From assembly GCA_033239125.1 (NCBI GenBank), contig BSWB01000008.1:4742001-4806000 (forward strand): a stretch of DNA of 64,000 bases, given 5' to 3'. This document shows positions 33,335 to 42,833 of this stretch, piece by piece (position 1 is the stretch's first letter; every line of letters begins with the position of its first letter). The notes below the pieces were generated by a model that saw only the letters and a program-made list of their open reading frames with translations, did no database searches and was not told the origin of the DNA. This stretch comes from Fagopyrum homotropicum. Taxonomy: Eukaryota > Streptophyta > Magnoliopsida > Caryophyllales > Polygonaceae. The position numbers and the translations under genes are program-made.

Positions 33335-35470
33335 CTCTCCCCCCCTCAAGTTGGAGCATGTAGATCTCGAATGCCCAATTTACACAGTAGAAGATGAAAT
33401 TGTTGGGAACCAATGGCCTTAGTAAGAATATTAGCTCGTTGAGAGTGAGTCTGATAGCATGAATTATAGTCTATATTTTGGGGTTTGTTTGGACGTTTTA
33501 TCTTCAATAATCTGCATGTTTGTATGCATAATATGTGATTATATTACCATTTCATCTACCTTTGCGGGAATCGAGGTCTACACCTAGTTTTGTTGTAATC
33601 GCAGGTAAAATGGCACGTTTTGCATCAAAAAGGGGCAAAAAGAGCTAAGGAGTCATTGGAGCTACATTCAGGAACATAAGGAAACATCAAGGAAGCATAG
33701 CCATTGATTAGAGATTCACTTTGGACCAGATTTAAGAGATTTACACTCAGCTGAAATTCACCTAGGTCAGCTACAGTGTCACCTAGACCGAGGTGAATAC
33801 CTAGACCGAGGTGAATACCTAGACTGAGGTGATCCAGAGGAGCCGACTCGACCGAGGCGAACACCTGGGACGCGGCGAGAATATTTTATTCTTGGTTGAG
33901 ATCTTTTATCTTTGGAAAGAGGATCTTATATTTTTGAGCTGGGCTCCTGGAAGGAAGAAGATAATTTAGATCATATATTTTACCTATTTTTATGGGAAAA
34001 GATCTTTCTAAGATATCTTATCTTTGGAGGGTATTTTTCCTATAAAAAGGGTCGGATTTCCCACAAATCCACAACCCGCTTACGGCTGAAGACGCTGCAT
34101 ACATTCGCTATCACCTCGCTTACACCTAATACACCGCAACAGCCATACTCCAGTTAGGAGATTTGAAGAACCTTTTTGAAGGTTGAAGAAGGAAGATTGT
34201 AGCTTTTATAGCTTTTGAAGGGTTTTTGTAAGATTATCTTAGATTCCCTTCCTTGTTGTCTTGTCTTGTTGGATTTCTATCCAAGGAACACTTTGTTGTG
34301 ATATTTGATTCAGTTATTGAAGTCTTTTCATTGAATTCTTCTTGTTCAAATATTCACATTCTTCCCATATATTTGATTAATACTTTCATGATGATGAGTG
34401 GCTAATCTCTTTGTGTGATTCTAGGGTGATTGGCTAAAGGTTGTGGGAAAAACAATGATAGAATGATCTTAATCACAGTAGGACCCTGAAAGTTCGAGCC
34501 TTTACCCTTAACCCTAAGCATCTCGCTCAGTCGATGAACATCTCGGCCGGGGTGGAATTTGGCTGACCGAGGTGACTTATCTGATCCGAAACTGAGAGTT
34601 AAGTGTTAGAGTTTGCCAAATCCTATTCTTATTACACCTTTCCTGGTTCAATGCAGGCCTAGGATGAGACTTACCCGGTAATTCCTTTGTTTGTTTACCT
34701 AAGATCGTAAGTATAGGTAATAAAGGTTTATCCTTTATTGGGGTTTGAGTGTGCTTTCATCCCATCTTTGTGAGTTAGCCTGAGACTTACCCGGTAAAGG
34801 TTGATTCTATTCCCTTAGATGGTGTGTTAGTTTGAGGATTATAGTTCTTTATCTTAATTCCTTGAGACTTACCCGGTAATAGGAGTTACGGTTTGGGATT
34901 AGTGAGTAGTGAGACTTACCCGGTAATCTATTCCACTTTAGTAACACCTTCCCTACGCAAAAACCTCAGCTTTGTCCGCTTATCTTTAGATCTTGAGTTG
35001 GAACCACAGTTAGATGCTTTAATCCCTAGAATTGCATATTTCCTTTATTGATTTTTATCATCTTTGATTGTTTTAATTGCTTTGTGGTTAGTGATTACTA
35101 AAGCTTACCGTAATTGGACTTTGTTTCACTGAGTCCCTGTGATCGACCCCTGGAATTCCTTGCTTTTTACTACGATTGACCCGTACACTGCAGGTTCGCA
35201 TCCTTGTTTTAAGCTTACGTCTAGGGTTATAAATTTAAAGCTTGCACACACCGTTTGGAGCGAACAGAGTCCGAATGTGAGCAGTACGAACAGTGCCAGT
35301 AAGGAGGAGATCCCGAATGAAATGACAATCAACCTCAATATGCTTAATCCGATCATATATGAAAAACCGGATTAGCGGCAATATGAAGTGCAGCTTGACT
35401 ATCACAGAATAAACGCATGGGGGTCAGACGAGAACTACCGAGAGAGCAAAACTCCTTATTTATAGTGCAA
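33095..35470 (-). pseudogene. Ty1/copia relic: RNase H C-terminus and 3' LTR, split by a solo LTR
   Basis: On the minus strand, 35470-35267 reads as copia RNase H (PMRLFCDSQAALHIAANPVF, then a HIEVDCHFIRD-like stretch). It resumes beyond the inserted LTR at 33451 with a QRANILTKAIG-like text and the usual copia C-terminal end, followed by the GGGGGGGAGAGTATT purine tract at about 33334-33350. 33095-33333 then looks like the copia 3' LTR, with a (TA)n run at about 33270-33330 and an end beginning TGTTAAG on the plus strand. The rest of the element is absent. Confidence 0.8.
33452..35266 (+). mobile_element. Solo LTR of the Athila-C family, TSD GAGTC
   Basis: A lone 1815-bp LTR (TGATAGCATG to GCGAACA) homologous to 23342-25116 and flanked by GAGTC at 33447-33451 and 35267-35271. 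It interrupts the copia RNase H. No internal sequence remains, so it is a product of LTR-LTR recombination. Its palindrome cassette (33756-33861) is expanded, with three ACCTAGAC(C/T)GAGGTGA-like units in a row where the other copy has fewer. Confidence 0.93.
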
Positions 35471-35692
35471 TTTTTTGGTTTTTGGTGTGCGGTTTTGTGT
35501 CAAAGTTGTTGTAATCTCCAAGGAATAGACTAACAACTTACAAGTTGTTGTGATCTCCAATAGGAGTAGACTAACAACTTAATTTGGTAAATACACTGTA
35601 ATCTCACAAGTGAGTAGACAAGCGACTTACAAGTTGTTGTAATCTCCGTTAATGAGTAGACTAACAACTTAGTGTTGTAATCTCCTGAGGGA
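35471..35692. repeat. Array of about 40-bp imperfect repeats, each able to form a hairpin
   Basis: Four to five units follow the pattern AAGTTGTTGTAATCTCC, a short spacer, then GAGTAGACTAACAACTT. The two halves of each unit are inverted, so each could fold on itself. The array takes the place of the roughly 98 bp of LTR that should lie here at the outer end of the Athila-E 3' LTR. Its origin is unknown. Confidence 0.65.
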
Positions 35693-37176
35693 GTATTCCA
35701 GAGTATTGAACTCAGGGATTTGGTGAGTCAAATTTCAGTCTCAAGTAATCAAGCAAGTAAAAGTGTAAAGCTTTGCAAATATTGGGGAAAACAGTAACCC
35801 TAAAGATCCAGGTATCTAATTGTCGCAATCGATTCAAGATATTCTATAAGTATAAGGACATAGTCGATAATTACAAAGGTATACTAAAGCAAGGTAATAT
35901 ACGGTGAAGTTCCAAAACCTTATATGTCTAACCCAAAGAACACTCTCTATAAAGGTTGTTGAGGCTGCAGTATAGAAAGGATCTAAGGACAAGAATTAAA
36001 ATCAAATACCCCAGACCAAGCCCAAAGGATCAAGATAAACTCAAACGGTTAAGGTTGTGACACTCGAAACCGAAATAGAGGATGTTGAGTCTCACTACTA
36101 CCTAGGAAAGACATGCCAAGGCTAGGTTAAAGAAAATCTTTAACTTTGGATTAAAGCAAAAGCAAAGGTCGTAGATCAGGGAAAGTCACGGCAGGATCTT
36201 AAGTTCCACGGCCGTGGAACCTCAAGAACAGGCCGTAATTTAGGTTCGTCGACGATATTTCTCACACTCTCAAGGTCCAATCAAATTATGATCGATCTAT
36301 CATCATCTAAGCCACAACTATCAACCCTTCACCTTAGAATTGCTAAAGGGTTTTAACCAACAATCATTGTCATGATATCAATATTCAATTTAGAAAGAAA
36401 GCAATATCAAAACCCTCGAAAACTCAATAAAAACTTAAGATCAATGTCAAATCCAAATAACAAAGCAATATGTTCAAATGGATTCAGAATATGGAATATA
36501 AATCCTCACTATAATCTCAAGTAAACAACGGAAAACGGTTGTTAATCGTTTCCAGAATCAAACCTAAAAACTCCTTTCTCTACTCCTTTTATAAAGTGAG
36601 GACGGGTTACGATAAAAGCCCATTTACTTTGATGATGTGGAAAATAAGATACGTCATAAGATTTGCCAAGATCACGGTCATGTAGAGCGTTCCACGGCCG
36701 TAATTTAGAGTGTGGAACCAGATTACGGTGCCACAGGATTTCCACGGCCGTGGTTTAGACCGTGTAACTATCTGGAATGCTCCAAACTCTCTTCCACGTT
36801 CATTATGCCAAGTCCACGGCCGTGGATTAGACCGTGGACTTCAATTTCCTTACCCACGGTCGTAATTCAGGGCATGGACTTGCTTTTCCTCTTTCTTTTC
36901 CTTTGTTTCGTGCAATCCTTCATCTATGCTCCTTCCTTAGCCTCTCTAATGCATCTCCTTGTCTTCGAACATGATCAAATACTCCTTATCTTCCATCATT
37001 TGCTCCGATTCAAGCTCTTATTCACCTATAAACAAAACAAAGCTAGTGTAGATCTCTATATCGACAAAATAGGTGAACAAGCTCACAATTGCTTCAAAAC
37101 TATATCCATGTACACAATAATGAGGGAAAAACAACTAAAACAAGTGCCTAAAATATCGTCATATTTCATGCTAACA
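35693..37176 (-). repeat. 3' LTR of Athila-E (outer end missing)
   Basis: It aligns with 47068-48663. It lacks the outer part corresponding to 46970-47067 and a 112-bp segment present at 47943-48054. It has a TATA box (TTATAAAAGG on the minus strand, near 36587-36596) and palindrome cassettes at 36184-36241 and 36671-36871. Confidence 0.87.
36671..36871 (-). repeat. Long CCACGG-type cassette (Athila-E LTR)
   Basis: A run of half and full sites on the plus strand: GATCACGG, CCACGGCCGTAATT, GATTACGGTG, CCACGGCCGTGG, CCGTGTAA, CCACGGCCGTGG, CCGTGGA, CCACGGTCGTAATT. The copy in the other LTR is at 48158-48363. Confidence 0.75.
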
Positions 37177-38537
37177 AAATACCTCATACTTGTCACTTGC
37201 TTGTCCCCAAGCAAGGTTCTCAAAAGCTTAGAACAAAAGTTAGAATGAAATATGAATGCAATTTCAAAACAAAACAATTTCTTTGACAAATGTGCTTCTA
37301 ATCAATAGATCATCCTCATAACTTGCTTCATTCATTCTTGAAAACGTTCATACACATAAACCAAAGAATGTAGAGCAAAGAAACATCATAAATTGCTTAA
37401 ACTTTAAGACAAACATCATAACCTTCAAGCATTGTCAAAATCAAGCATGTGAAACTTTAGTTTAGATCACGAAGTCAAATAACACTCTTTTGATCTTAAG
37501 GACTTTCAAGTAAGGTCGAGAATGCGGAAAGGAGGGAAACTTGTAAGGGATGTGGTGCATGAATCCGGGAAAAAGGAATACCGTAACTCTTTTTCTTTTT
37601 GTTTTACTTACTACACCCATCAACTTAGAGCTTTGCTCTTTTCTTTTTCACATTATTTTTCGACTTTACTTTTTGGGAATATGGACAACGGTGCACAAAA
37701 ACCGAAGCCTATGAGATTGACGTTCTCAATTTCGAGATGCCTCAAACCCTTGATGCACATACCATAATCCGTTAGGAATATCGCTCAATCCGACTTTGGC
37801 AAGACACAAACACCCGGCTATATATATATGTGAATGGTGCCGAGTTACTCATCTTCATGATTGACTTCCCCAAACCTATAATTTCTATTCTTTGAATGCA
37901 AACAATTGCTTTCATGCCCCTCCCACATCAAGCATGCCAAAACTCAACTCCTCCTAGTTCCCGAATAGGTAAGGGAGGTAATTATTTCATTGAGGGGCTA
38001 AATGATCAAAGAAAGAAGTAAGAAAATCGAAGTACCTTTAAATTTCATAAAGAAGTATAAGAAATTATATTGTGATTTCAACCTTCGTTTCTCAATATGA
38101 TTTAGATAAAACTCTTCACATTATGAAACTTGCAAGAAAGGATAAACAACACACTTAATTTCTCTTCAATTCATTGTTCAATTTAAGCATACAATTGTCA
38201 TCAAAAACTCATTCTGCAAGTGAGAATTATCATAGGAATCATCCCTAATCTTAGAAGCACAAAAACTTTTCAAAATTTTTCAAATTTTTATGGGTTTTTC
38301 AAAGATTTTTCATGCAATGCAATAATGTAAAACGTGTGACTATAAGATGAAACATGCAATTGTCATGGATAAGCAAGCAAACATAGTAGAGTTATTACAA
38401 TCATAGTCACACCCCACCCCATACTTGAAACATACATTGTCCTCAATGTTCAAAAAGAAAAATAAAGACAAGAAAAGAAAACAAAGAACTCACTAGACGG
38501 TGGTGGGGAGGCTCAAACCGGCTATCATCTCATGTCA
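37177..38537 (-). other. Athila-E 3' non-coding region
   Basis: It contains the polypurine-like tract (37177-37195), the hairpin (37196-37215) and the conserved 3' UTR block (37677-37890). The rest is AT-rich with no supported gene. Confidence 0.75.
37196..37215 (-). other. Hairpin next to the polypurine tract, Athila-E
   Basis: On the minus strand CTTGCTTGGGGACAAGCAAG has an 8-bp stem and a GGGA loop, 19 bases from the LTR. The stem matches Athila-C and the loop matches Athila-A. Confidence 0.8.
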
Positions 38538-40059
38538 TCACTGAGGAGGCGGTGGAGGAAATGGACGGAACTTGGAGCTGAAATTCCGCCCAAATTGCTG
38601 GCGGTATATGTCTCTCATCATCTGATCATGCTCCTCAGCCCGTACATCATGCGTCTCCCTATGAATATCCAAGTCTCCTACCCTCCTGGAAAGATCTGTA
38701 GCCCATGCCGGTAGCTGCTCATACCAAGCTGGTGGCTGTCCGTACCATGCTGGTGCGTCTTGAGGAGTCGGTGCCGCCGGTGCCTGCTCGTACCATGGAG
38801 GAGGAGCTCCCATCCATGATGGCTGCTCTCCATACCAAGCTGGAGGGGCATCCTTCCAAGTCGGCCTCTCACTCACGCTAGCCCGGCGAGAGGAAGAGGA
38901 ACTGGAAGGTCTAGAAGGGCGGGGAGAACGTCTAGGAAGATCGGGAAACTGCGCCGGCTGATCCGGAAACGTACCAAAGTCATGCTCATCACCTCCTCCC
39001 TCATGATCATCACCTCCTCTCATCCCCTCATCATCATCCCCAGCTGGGATATCATCCAGTACATAAGGAGGGGCTACTAGTCTATTCGCATGCATGGCTG
39101 TGAATGTCGCCTTCCAGTTATGGCGTCCAGCCATAATGGAGTACTCGGGGAGCCATGGGATACCTCTACCACCTCTCTTCTCCCATGGCATGGTTGCGGT
39201 AGGTGTAGCTTGGTGGCGGGGAAAGATAAGGCCTCTAGTCATGAGACTATTGAGACCCAAGGGTCTCGCCGCTATCCTAGTGCAAGCGGAATAGTCTATC
39301 CCGAGCTGCGTGGCTATGTGGGTAACTATGCCTCCATATCCTATGTTCTTGGACCTCTTGTTTTTCAGTTTGCTATGGTGGAGGCTAGGAGAGTGGCACA
39401 ATCGGTGGATCTACCGGTAAGCATGCAATAGAGGAGGAAAAGCTCATCGGTCTTGATCTTTTGTGGGGTCTCGGTCCTAGGGAAGAGACACTCGGAAAGA
39501 ACCCTATGAGCTACCTTCAAGGCTAGATGGTAAATGAGCTTAGCCTTGGTGTCGGCCGGTTGCCAACGATCCTCACTAGCATATATCATAGCAATATCCT
39601 CCTAAAAGTCCTTAGCGTACACTCTGCTAGGAAACCTCCCATTGAAACTCTCATGGAACCCAAAGAAGGATCCAAACAAAATAATGGAGAACTCATAATC
39701 TTGCTCCATTAGCCTAAAAGAGATTGTTCGGTTCATGTGGCTATGCTCGAAGGAGGTGACAAACTCCCTAGTGATCTCTTCATAAGCATCCGCTCTAATA
39801 GAGGAGAAACAACCAATCCGGCTCTATCCAAGAGCCAAGTAAAATCATTCACAATATTTAGAGGCTCAAGCTCCTCTAAGAGAAGGTATCGAGGACCTAT
39901 GACCGCCCTCTTCTCGATTCTTTCTAAAGCTTCAAGGTAATCCTCATGAATGGTTGGGATTCTAGGAGGTGGTGGTGATGGTGGTTGGTTAGGAGGGGGT
40001 TGGGAAGAGGAAGAACTATCTCCCTTTTGCTTCTTATTCCTGCTAGACTTTCTTCTCAA
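38538..40059 (-). pseudogene. Third ORF of Athila-E (ATHILA ORF-1-like domain, Pro/Trp/Tyr-rich tail)
   Basis: Read on the minus strand from the ATG at 40059 (MRRKSSRNKKQKGDSSSSS), a basic Ser/Pro-rich start is followed by a globular region (YLEALERIEKRAVIGPRYLL). After a frameshift near 39795 and a stop near 39602 it continues with AKLIYHLALKVAHRVLSECL and TDELFLLYCMLTGRSTDCAT. I recognise this as the domain found with Athila elements (Pfam ATHILA/plant transposon protein type, from memory). After another frameshift near 39390 comes an open frame of 287 codons. It ends in an acidic stretch, a Ser/Arg run and repeats of PPAWYGQ/PSWMG type. I see no signal peptide or membrane segment, so I do not call it envelope. 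Its function is unknown. Elements A and B lack it. Confidence 0.72.
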
Positions 40060-40894
40060 TATTTTCTCAACAACAAAAAAAAATCACGGCCTGTTCTTCC
40101 TTTTCCACGGCGGTGGAACCTACAGGGACTGTGGTTTCTCTCTGTTTCACTCAAATCTCAATAAATTCAGCAGTCACAGTCCTAGATTAATTCTAATTCC
40201 AATTCCAATCAGGTCTCCTAAAATCTTGCAAAGAAATTGAGTTGAATTGACAACTAGAGAAAAGAGAGAAAACCTAGGTTTTGGATCTTCAAAATCCAAA
40301 TTCCTTCTGCTGGGTGGAATGTTCACTTGATTCGTTGCTTGGATCGTGTAGAGGATTGAAAATGCTTCACTTTAGGCCAAATAATCGCTTGATTCGGACT
40401 TCAAACGAAGATTTGAGAGTTGGAGAAGGTTTTCGGCGATTAGGGCCTGTAAGGGGCGTGGAAATTGGGTTTTGTGGTGTTTTTGTGAAGGAAGGTGGTT
40501 TATATAGTGCCCGTAATTTTTTGGAAAATCACAGTCACTCGGGGGTTTCCACGGACGTGGAAATGTACGGACCCGTGGTTTTGCTTGATTTTTCTCAGAT
40601 TTTGGGAAATTACGGTCACTGTAGCCTCCACGGCCGTGGTTTAGGGCGTGGAACTCTTTGTTGTGTTTCAAAATCCAAGTTTCATCAATTCCTTCCAACT
40701 TTTTCTTCCTTTCCTTGCCTATTCCTTATTCCTACATCCAAAAACATGACATACTGGGAGGTATTGAGGGCGAACAAAAGAAAAACAACTAAACTAAGCT
40801 AAACTAAGAAACAAAAACACAACGAAAATGCAATACCTTGGGTTGCCTCCCAAGAAGCGCTTGTTTTAGGTCCGTATCTAGACCGTACCTGAGT
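40060..40894 (-). other. Athila-E spacer between integrase and the third ORF
   Basis: A non-coding stretch with two CCACGG-type cassettes: 40083-40139 (AATCACGG, TCCACGGCGGTGGAA, ACTGTGGTTTC), just upstream of the third-ORF ATG, and 40524-40655 (ATCACAGTCAC, CCACGGACGTGG, CCCGTGGTTTT, ATTACGGTCAC, CCACGGCCGTGG, GGGCGTGGAA). Their place suggests a cis role next to a second gene. Confidence 0.7.
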
Positions 40895-42833
40895 TTATTC
40901 GAGTGTAGTCGGCGCGAATTCCTCAGCTTGGAGCTCCGGTGAATACTTCTTAAGTCGTTGACCGTTCACATTGAAACTTCCGCTCTTTTCACCCCATACT
41001 TCAACTGCGCCATGGGAAAAAACACGTTTATAAGGTCCAGTCCAACGAGCTTTAAGCTTACCTGGAAAGAGTCGAAGTCTTGAATTGAAGAGGAGAACTT
41101 GATCTCCTTCTTTGAGGTCCTTTGGAATGATATGCTTATCATGCCAACGCTTCGCCCTTTCCTTGTAAATCTTGGCGTTCTCATAAGCGTTCAAGCGGAG
41201 TTCTTCAAGCTCATTGAGGTCTAAGAGGCGCTTCTCGCCTACATCCTTCATGCCGAAGTTCAGCCACTTTACAGGCCAATACGCCTTGTGTTCTAGCTCC
41301 ACCGGTAAGTGACAAGACTTCCCATACACAAGGTTGTATGGTGTTGTTCCTATGGGAGTTTTGTATGCAGTCCTATATGCCCATAATGCATCGTTAGCTT
41401 CAAAGACCAATCCTTCCTTGTCTTCGAAACTGTTTTCGCTAAGATGCCCTTAATCTCTCTATTCGAAATCTCCACTTGTCCACTCGTTTGTGGATGGTAG
41501 GGAGTGGCGATTTTGTGAGTCATCCCATACTTAGCTAGTAGAGCTTCGAATCGTCAGGCAATGAAGTGTGAACCTCCGTCACTAATGATAGTCTGTGGTG
41601 TCCCAAACCTTGGAAAAATAGTTCTATTAAAGAACTTTACAACAACCATGGCATCATTAGTTGGAGAGGCAATAGCTTCAACCCATCTCGAAACATAATT
41701 TACAGCTAGAAGTATGTATTGGTTTCCACAAGATGATGGGAAAGGTCCCATGAAGTCTACTCCCCAAACGTCAAAGATCTCTACCTCCTGAATGTTGTTG
41801 AGAGGCATTTCGTTCTCCTAGATATGCTCCTTGTTCTTTGACAAGCATCACATCAGGAAACATAGATTTGCACATCCTTAAATAAATTAGGCCAAAAGAA
41901 ACCGGATTGCAATACCTTAGGGCTAGTTTTATTAGAACTAGCATGTCCTCCACAAGGTAGTGAATGACAATGACGAATGACACTTTGCATTTCGTCTTCC
42001 GGCACACATCTCCTAATGATGCCGTCGGGACCTCTCTTGAAGAGTAGAGGTTCATTCCAATAGTATTGCCGGACGTCCTTAAAGAACTTCTTCCTTTGTG
42101 CGTAGGATAGTCCAGGAGGTATTTCCTGAGAAGCCAAATAGTTAACAAAATCAGTAAACCATGGTTCATTACCTATTGATATCTTGTCGATGTACTCCTC
42201 AATGATGTGTAAATGCTCGTCCGGAAAGGAGTCATCTATAGGTAGATCGTCGTCTTCTATGTGTGGTAGACGACTCAAATGATCCGCAACAAAATTTTCC
42301 GAACCTTTCTTGTCACGGATCTCTAGATCGAATTCTTGTAGGAGAAGAATCCATCTAATCAGCCTTGGTTTCGTATCCTTCTTGGCAAGTAGATACCGGA
42401 TCGCAGAATGGCCCGTGTATACAATCACCTTTGCACCTACAAGATAAGAACGAAACTTTTTAAAGGCATATACAATAGCTAAGAATTCCTTTTCAGTTGT
42501 GGCGTAGTTGAGTTGCGCTTCGTCTAGCGTCTTGCTAGCATAGTAGATAGCATGGGTTCGGCCTTCCTTCTTTTGTCCTAGCACAGCTCCAACAGCTACG
42601 TCACTCGCATCACACATAACCTCGAACAGGAGATTCCAGTCCGGAGGTTGGATAATCGTGGCTGAGATTAGAGCTTCTCGGATCTTGTGGAAAGCATCTA
42701 GACAATCCTGCGAAAATTCAAAAACTGCATCCTTCATCAAGAGATTAGTTAGCGGTTTTGAAATCTTAGAAAAGTCTTTGATAAATATCCTATAAAATCC
42801 AGCATGTCCTAGAAAACTTCGTATCCCCTTCAC
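40895..42833 (-). pseudogene. pol: Athila-E RNase H and integrase (broken)
   Basis: It starts in the RT connection (GIRSFLGHAGFYR) and runs into RNase H (MCDASDVAVGAVLGQKKEGR; VYTGHSAIRYLL, where Gly replaces the Asp of A and B). Integrase follows: HCHSLPCGGHASS, VWGVDFMGPFPSSCGN, TIISDGGSHF, then a broken stretch and ALWAYRTAYKTPIGTTPYNL to LFPGKLKARWTGPY. Breaks are at about 41853, 41554 and 41410, and the part with the catalytic Glu falls in a damaged segment. Confidence 0.85.

Noticed and set aside
38538..40059. Third ORF of Athila-E as an envelope gene
   Set aside because: I see no signal peptide, membrane segment or cleavage region; the domain resembles the ATHILA ORF-1 type instead.
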